This document shows, one piece after another, positions 10,601 through 20,069 of a stretch of 64,000 bases of DNA. Position 1 is the first letter of the stretch. Every line of letters begins with the position of its first letter. The notes below the pieces were generated by a model that worked only from the letters and a program-made list of their open reading frames with translations, was not told where the DNA came from and did no database searches. Source of the stretch: Candidatus Providencia siddallii. GTDB lineage: Bacteria > Pseudomonadota > Gammaproteobacteria > Enterobacterales > Enterobacteriaceae. Made by a program: the position numbers and the translations under genes. The stretch covers positions 332,403 through 396,402 of the forward strand of contig CVRF01000003.1 in NCBI GenBank assembly GCA_001457715.1, written 5' to 3'.

Positions 10601-11238
10601 AATGGGATTTCAGATTGAAGAAATGGATGTATTTCAGTTAATAAATCTTCTGGAGAACTCCATTCTGATTGAATTACTTTAGTAATAGAGTAATTAAGAT
10701 TATAAAAATTTAATCGCCAAAAATCAGCAGCAGCTTGTTTTTGAATTAAATATTCATTTTGTATTATAGTTTGTTCAAATAAAGATTGGGTTTCAAATGC
10801 ATAAAATGTTAAAATTCGTTGACAAAAACTATGAATAGTATATATAGATATTTCATCTATTGAACGGTTTGCTATAATTAATAAATTTATAGCAGACTCT
10901 GTTCTATGTTGTTGTAATAATTTATTTAATAAAACTAAATATTCTTGTTTATCTTCAAAACCAACACCATTGTTTAAACAAACGAAATACATTTCACGTA
11001 TTCGTTGTCGAATACGTCTACGGAGTTCAATTGTTGCAGATTCTGTAAATGTAACAATTAAAATCTTTTCAACACTAAGAGGTTTAGATATATTATCATC
11101 TATACTTAATCCTAATAAAAGACGTAAATATAATACCTCTATTATATAAGTTTTACCTGTACCAGCAGATGCTTCTATTAACCTTTTTCCTTTTATAGGA
11201 AAAGAAAATATATTTAATAACTGTAAAATTGTTTGCAT
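7660..11238 (-). CDS. recB: exodeoxyribonuclease V subunit RecB (helicase-nuclease)
   Basis: RecB is the 3'-5' helicase and nuclease subunit of RecBCD, which processes double-strand breaks. The 1192-residue product is full length (Escherichia 1180). The Walker A motif EASAGTGKTY, Walker B IDEFQDTD, the GDPKQAIYSFRGA motif, the INTIHKSKGLEY motif and the DLRLLYVALTRA motif mark an intact superfamily 1 helicase. The C-terminal nuclease core GFIDLVFFW...LLDYKSNYLG keeps the metal-binding Asp and catalytic Lys. recC, ptrA and recD, its usual neighbours, are absent from both sides. No obvious ribosome site precedes the ATG. Confidence 0.95.
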   Translation of the reverse strand: MQTILQLLNIFSFPIKGKRLIEASAGTGKTYIIEVLYLRLLLGLSIDDNISKPLSVEKILIVTFTESATIELRRRIRQRIREMYFVCLNNGVGFEDKQEYLVLLNKLLQQHRTESAINLLIIANRSIDEISIYTIHSFCQRILTFYAFETQSLFEQTIIQNEYLIQKQAAADFWRLNFYNLNYSITKVIQSEWSSPEDLLTEIHPFLQSEIPLIINLPKDQETLENRHNRLIELIKNIKSLWLINVGDFKKIIINSDVDKRIYNKRFLTFWLIKINEWAKQKTENYFLPKELIRFSQNNLNEKSKNGICPKHIVFQEIEKLLTESFSIKDIVIPMAVKQIKQTIAREKSKLRLIGFDDLLINLNSALNKDNKRVLARLINTRFPVAMIDEFQDTDLNQYQIFNQIYQGFSNTALLFIGDPKQAIYSFRGANIFAYISVKKHINYFYTLDTNYRSTKGLVEAINYIFSRCEDPFIFKEIKFYPTNFAQKNMDKKLIHNGKEVKAFIFWYSDIEMISVFEYEYIISTQCADKILEYLLGGLNGTTYFLDDKNQRSVVVASDITVLVRSHREAKLIRNALNKVNISSVFQSNQENVFSTQEAKDLLWILQAIINPKNKYLLRTALASSILGLNIKDIEYFNHDESISNRLINEFFNYNFIWTKYGVLSMLRTLIHKRRIAEILLSNIDGERRMTNIIHISELLQENSLEFYSKNALIRWLSRQIINSDKQLNNQQIRLESDKNLVQINTIHKSKGLEYKIVWLPFASNFLCQTKSLYHDRKNFSLKIDLFNSEKTLSLADEERLAEDLRLLYVALTRAMYHCSIGVAPLVKNNRKKSSNTDIHLSALGYLLQKKQIGDSLFLKKMLEEISNENIEIILINLLNFKKRFIEKKNKKILLARKSFRDLDDNWKIISFSNLKDIDINLKKNNQRISLTQFFDLSLNCNINNKQNFDFLSQNVKTIQTIHQFPVGNIPGIFLHHLMEKIDFSTKTSLKWLKKRLVFYGFNEKLANFIQEWLYIIVNIRLNNNGLCLSVLKKQDIFNELEFYLPIKKFLKSKDINNIINKYDPLSQQCNPLIFKNIYGILKGFIDLVFFWNNKFYLLDYKSNYLGEDSSFYILTSIKKSMINHRYDLQYQLYTIAIHRYLKQKIQNYDYRIHFGGVYYLFLRGMENIDSKNGIFFYCPSFEFIQEFDKLF

Positions 11239-11880
11239 ATTATATATTTTAATATTTATAAAATATTAATTACTGTAATTTAACTATTTTAAATAAATTT
11301 AATTAAAATTTAAAAAATAATTTATTTTTTTAAAATTAATATGATTATATTAATTATATAACCATATTAATTTATTTAAAACAAAAATCACATATTAATT
11401 AAAAATTTATTTTTATTTTATATTATTTACTAAATAAAAAATAAATTATTTTTAAGTATTTATTTATAAAATATTGTTATTAATTTAGTTTGTTTATATC
11501 TTATAAAAAAATAATTTTGTAAAATAAATACAATAAAAATTGTATCAAAAAATATTTATATAAAAATCTTTTATTAAAATAAATATTTTAATTAATTTAA
11601 TTATAGAATAGTATTAATAATTATTATATATTAATATATAATAATTATATATAATTTATAGTATTAAAATACTATTTTATAAAAAAAATAAAATTAAATG
11701 TATTAATAAACAATTATAGTAATTTATTTTAAATAAATAATAAAATATTATTTATATATAAAACTTATGTTATATAAATATTAATATTTTCATTTTTTCT
11801 TATACATTTAATTATTATTAAATTATTATTATATGATCTAATATAATTAATATAAAAATTAAAAAATCAAAATTTATAAT
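11239..11880. other. spacer between nlpD and recB
   Basis: No gene is seen in 642 A/T-rich bases. In Escherichia ptrA and recC lie upstream of recB; no remnant is recognisable. Confidence 0.5.
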
Positions 11881-12915
11881 TTATCGTTTTGGTAAATAAA
11901 ATAAAGGATTTACTGGTTTTCCTTTATAACGAATTTCAAAATGAAGTATAACAGATTTTGTATCTGTATTACCCATTGTAGCTATTTTTTGACCTTCAAT
12001 AACATCCTGTTGATCTTTTACAAAAAGTTTATCATTATGTGCATATGCACTTAAATATTCATTATTATGCTTTATAATTATAAGTTCTCCATATCCACGT
12101 AATGTATTTCCAGCATATACAATTTTTCCTGACGAAGCAGCAAGCACTGGTTGTCCACGATATCCACTAATATCTATACCTTTATTTCCTCCTAAAATAT
12201 CAGAAAAACCTTCAATTACTACTCCGTTAACAGGCCATCTCCATTTAATAAGTGAATTATTTAAAACCTTCCCAGTAGTAATTGCTAATATTTTTTTTGT
12301 TTGTTTTTTTTGTTGTATTATTTTTTTATTATTATTTTTTATATTTATATTTTCAGAATATGAATTATTTAATTTAAAATTCATATATTTTTGGTTAAAA
12401 TTTAATCGATTTGTAAATAACTGATTATTTCGTTGTTTAAAATTATTAATATTTAACATTTGACCAACCTTTATATTATAAGGTTTTAAAATATTATTTT
12501 TACTCGCTAAATCATAAAAATTATTACCAGTTATATATGCAATATAAAATAATGTATCACCAGGTTTAACCTTATAAAAATTATCATAATAACTACCTTT
12601 ATTAATTTTATTATAATCACGATTATAATTTACCTTATTGTTAATATTAGAAACAGTTGATGATTTAGTTAAATATTTTATATTTTTTGATAAATTATTT
12701 TTTAAAATAGGTATTTTATTTTTTAATTTATAATTAGAATAATTTATTTTTTTTATATAATTTTTAGATTTATTAAAATTATTTTTTTTATTGAAAATAT
12801 TAATAATAGGTTCATTAGGATGATATGGTGTAGAACATCCACAAATTAATAAATATATTGTAAATAAAAAAATAATTACTAATCTAACTGTGTTTATATA
12901 ACAAACTATTTTCAT
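11881..12915 (-). CDS. nlpD: LysM/M23-domain lipoprotein, amidase activator NlpD
   Basis: NlpD is an outer-membrane lipoprotein that activates the amidase AmiC during cell separation. ATG 12915 is chosen because it follows a GGAAAA site; an upstream start at 12936 adds seven residues. The product has a hydrophobic signal with a lipobox-like ICGC, a LysM domain (VKPGDTLFYIAYITGNNFYDLA), an Asn/Lys-rich linker, and a C-terminal LytM domain ending in HFEIRYKGKPVNPLFYLPKR, nearly the Escherichia ending. GNKGIDI replaces the zinc-binding HxxxD form, as in other NlpD, so it is a regulator and not a peptidase. rpoS, pcm and surE, its usual neighbours, are missing. Confidence 0.9.
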   Translation of the reverse strand: MKIVCYINTVRLVIIFLFTIYLLICGCSTPYHPNEPIINIFNKKNNFNKSKNYIKKINYSNYKLKNKIPILKNNLSKNIKYLTKSSTVSNINNKVNYNRDYNKINKGSYYDNFYKVKPGDTLFYIAYITGNNFYDLASKNNILKPYNIKVGQMLNINNFKQRNNQLFTNRLNFNQKYMNFKLNNSYSENINIKNNNKKIIQQKKQTKKILAITTGKVLNNSLIKWRWPVNGVVIEGFSDILGGNKGIDISGYRGQPVLAASSGKIVYAGNTLRGYGELIIIKHNNEYLSAYAHNDKLFVKDQQDVIEGQKIATMGNTDTKSVILHFEIRYKGKPVNPLFYLPKR

Positions 12916-13529
12916 AGTATTTTCCAAGAAATACAAAATTAAACATAAAATTATATAAAATATACTATTTTAGTATAAAAACAAAACTTAAATAAACTAT
13001 AAATAATTTATTTATTATAATTAACTTATATCAACTTTCACATAAAATAAATTATCAATTTAACAATAAAAATCTTTTTATATAAATTTAAATTTTATTA
13101 GTTTTTAAAAATTAATTTTATATTAATATAAAAGTAATTTTTATAATAATTAATTTTAACTATTGGTATAGTTTATTAAATAAAAATCTATCTAAATAAA
13201 ACTAATAAAAATATTTAATATAATACTAATTAATAATTAATTATCAATAAAACTTAAATGATTAAAATAGTTTTTATATTAATTTTATATATAAAAATTA
13301 TAAATTATATTCAATTTATTTTAAATTTTAAATTTATAAATATCACTGTTATTAATTATTTTATTTTTAATAAAATAATTATTTATAAACATAAAAAATA
13401 ATATCTTAACCAAACAATTAAATTAATTTAATTGTTTAATATATTAAAACTAACTTATATAATTTATTATTTATTCAAATAAATACAATTTTATATATTA
13501 TGTATTAATTTAAAAATTATTTTATAAAT
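12916..13529. other. spacer between metG and nlpD
   Basis: No gene is seen. No readable remnant of the missing MetG C-terminal domain was found in this A/T-rich stretch. Confidence 0.45.
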
Positions 13530-15179
13530 TTATTTATCTTTATTAAGATCATTAATTATAGAATTAATTTGCGATATTTCAATACGATTAAATAATTTTT
13601 TAAATTGTCGAATATTATGATTTAATAATGGATAATTAAGTTCATCCCAAAATAATTTAATATTTAAAAAAAATTCAACACGTTTAGTTAACCCAGGTAA
13701 TACAGGTTTTAAATAAGTCATTAACACACGAAAAAAATTAATTCCAATAGAGCAAACATCATGTAATTCTTTATTTTTTTCATTTTGTTTTACTAAAACC
13801 CAAGGTGCTTTATTATCAATATAACGATTAGAAATATCTGTTAATACCATTATTTCACGAATCGCTTTATTAAATTCACGATTATGATAGTAATCACCAA
13901 TAACTTTTGAAGCGTTAATAAATTTTTTATATAACTCTGGTTCAATTATATCTAAAGATAATTTATTATTAAAATATTTTGAAATAAAACTAGCATTTCT
14001 AGAAGCAAGATTAATAACTTTATTTACAATATCATTATTTACACGTTGAGCGAAATCGTAAAAATTTATATCAATATCTTCGATATTTGAAGATAGTTTT
14101 GTTGCAAAATAATAACGTAAGCAATCAGGATCTAAATACTTTAAATATACGCTAGCAGTAATAAATGTACCACGCGATTTAGACATCTTTTTACCATTAA
14201 CTGTAAGATATCCGTGAACAAATAAATTAGTTGGTTTTCGATAATCACTAGCTTCTAATATTGAAGGCCAAAATAAACTATGAAAATATATGACATCTTT
14301 ACCTATAAAATGATAAAGGTCTGTTTTTGAATCTTTATTCCAAAATTCATCAAAATTTAATTTTTTTTTATCACATAAATTCTTAAATGAAGCCATATAC
14401 CCAATTGGTGCATCTAACCAAACATAAAAGTACTTACCAGGGGCTTCTGGAATTTGAAAACCAAAATAAGGATAATCACGAGTAATATCCCATTCTTGTA
14501 ATCCACAAGAAAACCATTCATTCATTTTATTTACTACTTGCTTTTGAACAACACCAGAGTTAATCCATGATATCAATGAATTACTGAAAAAAGGAAGATC
14601 AAAAAAAAAGTGCTCTGAATTTCGTTTTTCTGGAATACAATTAGATATTACAGAACGTAAATTAATAAGTTCATTTGGGTTATACGTAATACCGCAAACA
14701 TCACAAGAATCACCATACTGATCTTCAGATTTACATTTTGGACAAGTACCTTTTACAAAACGATCTGGAAGAAACATACGTTTTTCAACATCAAAAAATT
14801 GAGAAATAACACGTGTATTGATAAAACCTTTTATTTTTAATTTATTAAAAATATTTTTTACTAAAACTTTGTTTTCTTCACTATGTGTTGAATAATAATT
14901 ATCATAACTTATATAAAAATTAATAAAATCATTTTGATGTCTATTATTCATAATATTAACTAATTTTTCTGGAGTTATTTTTAATTGTTCAGATTTAATC
15001 ATAACTGGTGTTCCATGCGCATCATCTGCACATATAAAATAAATTGTTTTATTACGCATTCTTTGATAACGCACCCAAATATCAGCTTGAACGTGTTCTA
15101 AAATATGCCCTAAATGAATTTCTCCATTAGCATAAGGTAAAGCACATGTTACTATTGATTTATTGGCTATTTTAAACAT
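13530..15179 (-). CDS. metG: methionyl-tRNA synthetase, lacking the C-terminal domain
   Basis: MetG charges tRNA-Met. The class I signatures IHLGH (residues 21-25) and KMSKSRGTF are present, as is the zinc knuckle [18 protein letters not shown]. The anticodon-binding helical domain follows to the end. At 549 residues it is about 128 shorter than Escherichia MetG (677); the missing part is the C-terminal OB-fold tRNA-binding and dimerisation domain. In Escherichia an active monomer of about 550 residues results from removing that domain, so this one should work. A good GGAG site precedes the ATG. mrp and udk, which lie between metG and dcd in relatives, are gone. Confidence 0.95.
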   Translation of the reverse strand: MFKIANKSIVTCALPYANGEIHLGHILEHVQADIWVRYQRMRNKTIYFICADDAHGTPVMIKSEQLKITPEKLVNIMNNRHQNDFINFYISYDNYYSTHSEENKVLVKNIFNKLKIKGFINTRVISQFFDVEKRMFLPDRFVKGTCPKCKSEDQYGDSCDVCGITYNPNELINLRSVISNCIPEKRNSEHFFFDLPFFSNSLISWINSGVVQKQVVNKMNEWFSCGLQEWDITRDYPYFGFQIPEAPGKYFYVWLDAPIGYMASFKNLCDKKKLNFDEFWNKDSKTDLYHFIGKDVIYFHSLFWPSILEASDYRKPTNLFVHGYLTVNGKKMSKSRGTFITASVYLKYLDPDCLRYYFATKLSSNIEDIDINFYDFAQRVNNDIVNKVINLASRNASFISKYFNNKLSLDIIEPELYKKFINASKVIGDYYHNREFNKAIREIMVLTDISNRYIDNKAPWVLVKQNEKNKELHDVCSIGINFFRVLMTYLKPVLPGLTKRVEFFLNIKLFWDELNYPLLNHNIRQFKKLFNRIEISQINSIINDLNKDK

Positions 15180-15684
15180 AAAATTAACTCCATAAAATAG
15201 TTTTGTTTATATAATACCAATATTAATTATATTGTTTTTTATTAAAAATTCTATGAATTTATAATCTATTACCATATATATAATTATTAATTTTAACTAT
15301 ATACATATATATTCATTATATATTTATATATAATATTATATTTTAATTATAAATAATTTTTAATTAAAAATTATAATATAAAAATTAATTTTTTGTTATA
15401 TTCAATAACAAATAAAAGATTATTAGTTATTTTATAAATTACATAATTAGATTTTATATTAATCTACTTCATATTTAATAAAACATAATTAAATTAACTA
15501 GTATTGTTAACTAAAATATATTTTTTTAAAAAATTTATTTACAATATATAATTTTAATAATATTCTTTAAACCGAATATTTAACATAAATAATAAATATA
15601 TAAATATTTTAAAAAATAAATATTTAATTATATAATTAATTTATATATAAATAATATCACAATATTTAACAAAAGAAAATAAAC
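15180..15684. other. divergent spacer between metG and dcd
   Basis: No gene is seen. It should hold both promoters. The sequence is almost entirely A/T with no clear operator. Confidence 0.5.
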
Positions 15685-16293
15685 ATGCGTTTATGTGATT
15701 ATGATATCATTAAATTAATTAATGATAATAAATTAATTTTTACACCTAAACCACCTATTGAACGTATAAACGGTGTTTCTGTTGACTTGTGTTTAGGAAA
15801 TAAATTTCGAGTTTTTTTAGAACACAAAGCCGCTTTTATCGATCTAAGTGGTCCAAAAAATAAAATTAATGAAGCATTAAATTTAGTTATGAGTAATGAA
15901 ATAATTTTAAAAAAAAATAATTTATTCTTTTTACACCCAAATGAATTAGCACTAGCAATTACATTAGAATCAATTGCTATTCCAAACAATTTAGTTGGAT
16001 GGTTAGATGGACGTTCATCATTAGCACGCTTAGGACTTATGGTTCATGTAACATCACATCGTATCGATCCAGGTTGGTGTGGTCAGATTGTATTAGAATT
16101 TTATAATTCAGGGAAACTTCCTTTGGCTTTACGACCTGGGATGATAATATGTGCTATTAGTTTTGAATTATTATCAGGAACAGCAAAACACCCTTATAAT
16201 AAAAAAATAAACGCAAAATATCAAAATCAAAAAGGAATAATTAACAGCAAAATCAGTGATGAAATTAAAACAATTTCATCAATTAAAAATTAA
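15685..16293 (+). CDS. dcd: dCTP deaminase
   Basis: Dcd deaminates dCTP to dUTP, the main route to dTMP in enterobacteria. The 202-residue product is slightly longer than Escherichia Dcd (193). MRLCDYDI, the substrate-binding [23 protein letters not shown] and the catalytic Glu in [17 protein letters not shown] are intact. The last codons and the TAA stop lie inside a 40-base perfect palindrome (16272-16311). It is followed by convergent yegH, reflecting an ancestral dcd-asmA-yegH order with asmA deleted. Confidence 0.95.
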   Translation: MRLCDYDIIKLINDNKLIFTPKPPIERINGVSVDLCLGNKFRVFLEHKAAFIDLSGPKNKINEALNLVMSNEIILKKNNLFFLHPNELALAITLESIAIPNNLVGWLDGRSSLARLGLMVHVTSHRIDPGWCGQIVLEFYNSGKLPLALRPGMIICAISFELLSGTAKHPYNKKINAKYQNQKGIINSKISDEIKTISSIKN

Positions 16294-16311
16294 TTTTTAA
16301 TTGATGAAATT
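16272..16311. terminator. 40-base perfect palindrome containing the dcd stop codon
   Basis: Arms 16272-16291 (AATTTCATCAATTAAAAATT) and 16292-16311 are exact reverse complements. The dcd TAA (16291-16293) falls at its centre, so the gene's last codons form one arm. It lies between convergent dcd and yegH and could act as a terminator in both directions. Confidence 0.5.
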
Positions 16312-16494
16312 TCTATAAAATCAAATATTTATTATTTTTTATATTTATTTCATTAAAAATGATATAAAGATAAAACTGCTGATAAAAGATTTATTAAAAA
16401 TATTTTTTAAAATTATAGTTAATAATAAAAAATATTAATTTAATATTAATATATAATTATATATATTGTATATATTATATAATAAATTCATATA

Positions 16495-18051
16495 TTATTT
16501 TTCTTCAAATTTAGAAAAAATAAGTACTTTATTAATTCTATTACTATTTACTTCAACTGGCTGAAATTTAAAACCATTAATTATAATTTGTTCACCAACT
16601 ATAGGAATTCTCTGTAAATGCTCCATTAACAACCCAGCAATAGTCTCATATTCACGCATTTTATCTAATTTTATTGGTATAAATAAAATAAGGTCTTCTA
16701 AAGGCATAAAACCATTTGCTACCCAACCACCATCTTCTAATTTTTTAATATCATAACGCGAATCTTTTTTTTCATCTCCTACAGGTAAATTACCAGCAAT
16801 TGTTTCTATTACATCAGTTAAAGTTACAATACCTTTAACCGATCCAAATTCATCTACTATAAAAGCAAAATGTGTATATGCTTTACGAAATTGTTCTAAT
16901 GCTTTTAAAAGAGATAATCCTTCAGGAAAAATTAACGGTTGAGTGATTAAAGCACGTAAATTTAATGGTTCTCCACTTAATTGTTGTTTAACTAATCCAA
17001 ACATATAAACAATACCAATTGGTTCATCACTTATCTTTTCATCAATCACAACTAAACGTGAATGTGGTTTTTTATCTATTAATTGTAAAAGATCATTAGC
17101 AGACTTATTTACATCTAAATAATCTATTTTATGACGTGAAGTCATGATACTTTCTATATTACGTTGTGCCATACCAAGAACACGTGCAATCATTAAGCAT
17201 TCCTGAGGTTCAAAAACAGATTGATTATTGGAAATAATATCAGATGTACAATCTAACTCAGCATGTTCATGTCTTCCACTTAAAATACGTAATACAGCTT
17301 CAGCTGTACGTTCCCGTAAGTATCTAGAACCTCTAAGTAATTTACGACGATTAAATTGAGCAAATTGATTTAAAGATTCAATCATTATTGAAAATCCGAT
17401 TGCTGCGTATAAATAACCCTTAGGAATTGTATATCCTAAACCTTCAGCTACTAAACTAAAACCTATCATTAATAAAAAACTAAGACATAAAATAATAATA
17501 ATTTGATGATTATTAATAAAATTAGTTAAAGTTTTACTAGCTAATATCATTAATATCATTGCTATAGTTATGGCAGAAATCATAACACCAATATGATCAA
17601 CTATACCAACTGCAGTAATTAAAGAATCAATAGAAAAAATAGCATCAAGAACAATAATTTGTGTAACAACTGCCCAAAATTTCGAAGTTTTTCTATGTGT
17701 ATTTGAGTGATTATCTTTATATTCTAATCGATCATTAAGTTCTATAGTAGCTTTAAACAACAAAAAAATTCCGCCAACTAATACAATTAAATCACTAGCA
17801 CTAAATTGATGATTAAATAAAATTATAATAGGTTTTGTGAACGTAATCAACCAAGATAAACTAAACAATAAAATTATTCGCATAGCTAATGCTGGAATAA
17901 GACCAGCAATACGTGCTCTTTCACGCATCTTTGATGGTAATTTATCTGCTAAAAGCGCAATAAATACAAGATTATCAATACCAAGAACAATTTCTAAAAC
18001 AACAAGTGTAGCAAAACCAATTAAGTTTGAAGGATCTACGATCCATTCCAT
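16495..18051 (-). CDS. yegH: TerC-family membrane protein with CBS and CorC/HlyC domains
   Basis: This is an inner-membrane protein of the YegH/YoaE family. The N-terminal TerC domain (about residues 5-230) has several hydrophobic helices and the signature [21 protein letters not shown] pair of CBS domains follows (about 300-425, with [25 protein letters not shown]), then a CorC/HlyC-type C-terminal domain. Length (518) fits YoaE/YegH; phrases such as [13 protein letters not shown] and position beside dcd favour YegH, since dcd-asmA-yegH is an enterobacterial order. Function is not established. TerC-type proteins have been linked to manganese efflux and metalation of secreted proteins. Confidence 0.8.
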   Translation of the reverse strand: MEWIVDPSNLIGFATLVVLEIVLGIDNLVFIALLADKLPSKMRERARIAGLIPALAMRIILLFSLSWLITFTKPIIILFNHQFSASDLIVLVGGIFLLFKATIELNDRLEYKDNHSNTHRKTSKFWAVVTQIIVLDAIFSIDSLITAVGIVDHIGVMISAITIAMILMILASKTLTNFINNHQIIIILCLSFLLMIGFSLVAEGLGYTIPKGYLYAAIGFSIMIESLNQFAQFNRRKLLRGSRYLRERTAEAVLRILSGRHEHAELDCTSDIISNNQSVFEPQECLMIARVLGMAQRNIESIMTSRHKIDYLDVNKSANDLLQLIDKKPHSRLVVIDEKISDEPIGIVYMFGLVKQQLSGEPLNLRALITQPLIFPEGLSLLKALEQFRKAYTHFAFIVDEFGSVKGIVTLTDVIETIAGNLPVGDEKKDSRYDIKKLEDGGWVANGFMPLEDLILFIPIKLDKMREYETIAGLLMEHLQRIPIVGEQIIINGFKFQPVEVNSNRINKVLIFSKFEEK

Positions 18052-19242
18052 AAAATTTATTATACTCTCCAGTATGTTAATATTTATTAAATTATTATTA
18101 ATTAAAATCTTTTTTTTAAAAAAAATATTGATACTTAAGATACATATTATTTAAATTATATTATTTAAAACTAATTTCAACAAATATAATTATAAAAAAT
18201 AATTTATATTACTATATTAAATTATTTTAAATAAACCTTAATATTTTTTTAATTTAAAATTATTATATAAAATATATTTATAAAAACTATTAATTAATAA
18301 GTAATGCTTTTTAAAAAAAACTAACTTTAAATTAATTTTTACTTTTTTTTGACAAAATCAGCAATATTGATTAAATATTAATTTTTAAAATAAATTATAT
18401 TAAAATGTAACAATTATTATTTTATAAATCAAATTAATTAATAAATAATATAAATATATATTCATAACTTATCTTATATTATCTATAAATATTTAATCGT
18501 TTTTAACGAAATTATTTTTAAAAGATTTTAAAATAGTAAAACAAAATTAAAAACAATAAAATACATAATTATAAATTTCATAAGTATATCTAAATAATAT
18601 ATTTAATTAGTTAATAAAAAACAATTAATTTAATTAAAATTATTATATTATATTAATAATAATATTATTTTATTTATAAATAAACTACTAGTTAAATATT
18701 AAAATAATCTACATAAAATTATAATTTTATAACTGACTATAATATAATTATATTTTAATTTAAAATTCTATTATTAGAAATAATAATTAATTTAAAAAAA
18801 ATCTATATATTTAAAAAATAATCTTATAAACATTTTAAACCTAATAATTTATATTTAAAATTAATAAAAAAAAATATAAAATATAAAAATAAAAATTTTT
18901 TATAAAATAATTATTTTTATTTAAAGCTTATAAGCTAACAAAAATTAATACTTATTTATTTTAAAACCTAGTTATTAAATTTTAATTTCTATAAAACAAA
19001 AAATTTTTATAATACAAAAAATAAAATTTAATACATAATAGTTAAATAAATAAAATAAAATTAAATATTGTTTTTAACATAATACTTTATAAAAAATATT
19101 TGATCACAATTTAAATTTTTTATATTATAAAACATACTATTTTTATATTAAAATATAAAAATATTTTTATATTTATAAAAAATAATTATATATAACTAAT
19201 TTAGTTATAAAAATCGGTGTGTTTTAATAAAATTTAAACTTA
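18052..19242. other. 1.2-kb empty spacer between yegH and tadA
   Basis: No gene or RNA is recognised. A TTGACA at 18349-18354 with TAAATA 17 bases downstream (18372-18377) resembles a sigma-70 promoter but no gene follows for 870 bases. The region is probably decayed sequence, C over G on the plus strand like the other spacers left of the origin. Confidence 0.45.
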
Positions 19243-19740
19243 ATGACACAAATAAAAATCGATAAACACTGGATGACTGAAGCTATTAAGCTTGCTATAA
19301 AAGCTAAAAAATTAGGTGAAATACCTGTTGGCGCTATTTTAATAAAAAATGATAAACTAGTGGCAAAAAATTATAATCGCTCTATCATTGATAACAACCC
19401 TATAGCTCATGCAGAAATGCTTGTTTTACAACAAGCTGGAAAAATTTTAAAAAATTATCGTTTACTAAATACAACACTTTATGTTACATTACAACCATGT
19501 ATGATGTGTCAATCGGCTATATCTAATAGTAGAATTAGTAGGTTAGTTTACGGAAGTAAAAATAATAAATTAAATTTTTTTGCTTCAAATATAAAAACAA
19601 TGAAATATTTTAATTTAAATCAACACATAAATATCACAGAAGGAATTTTAGAAAAAGACTGTTCTATAATCATAAATGATTTTTTTAAATTACGTAGAAG
19701 TCAAAATAAAAAAAACAAAAACAACATAGTTGTATTATAA
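19243..19740 (+). CDS. tadA: tRNA-specific adenosine deaminase
   Basis: TadA converts A34 to inosine in tRNA-Arg(ACG), needed to read CGN codons. The 165-residue product has the zinc and proton-shuttle motif HAE (H56, E58) and PCMMC (C86, C89), plus the conserved ITEGIL and C-terminal DFFKLRR. It precedes purL in the same direction; in Escherichia mltF separates tadA and purL, and here only a 329-base spacer remains. It is essential in most bacteria, so retention is expected. Confidence 0.95.
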   Translation: MTQIKIDKHWMTEAIKLAIKAKKLGEIPVGAILIKNDKLVAKNYNRSIIDNNPIAHAEMLVLQQAGKILKNYRLLNTTLYVTLQPCMMCQSAISNSRISRLVYGSKNNKLNFFASNIKTMKYFNLNQHINITEGILEKDCSIIINDFFKLRRSQNKKNKNNIVVL

Positions 19741-20069
19741 TAATATATAAATATTTTTAATAAATTTATTTAAAAATAAAATATAAAAAATTAAAACTAT
19801 AATAACTCATTTATATCCAAAAATACTCAATAATAAACGATTTAAATATAATTTAAATCGTTTATTATTTATAGTAAATTAAATAAGATTTTTAAAATTT
19901 AATAAAATACTATATTTATAATATAAAAAAATGTTATTTTATATAATAAAGTAAATAAATTATATATAAAATATTATTTAAAATGATTATATTAAATAAC
20001 ATTTTTATACAATTGTTTAATTTTAGTTTATTAAAATTAATATAAAATTCTTAATAGAGATTTAATAAA
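19741..20069. other. spacer between tadA and purL
   Basis: No gene is seen. It contains the tadA terminator-like hairpin (19829-19869) and a weaker long-range pairing between about 19926-19945 and 19988-20008 upstream of purL. Confidence 0.45.
19829..19869 (+). terminator. 19-bp perfect hairpin after tadA
   Basis: Arms 19829-19847 (AATAATAAACGATTTAAAT) and 19851-19869 pair exactly around a 3-base loop. It lies 88 bases after the tadA stop. A terminator role is inferred. Confidence 0.5.

Noticed and set aside
13081..13529. Possible frameshifted remainder of the MetG C-terminal domain
   Set aside because: No frame in this A/T-rich spacer shows recognisable domain sequence.
18349..18377. TTGACA with a -10-like hexamer in the empty spacer upstream of tadA
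   Set aside because: No gene or structured RNA follows within 800 bases, and in this base composition such matches arise by chance; noted only in the spacer entry.
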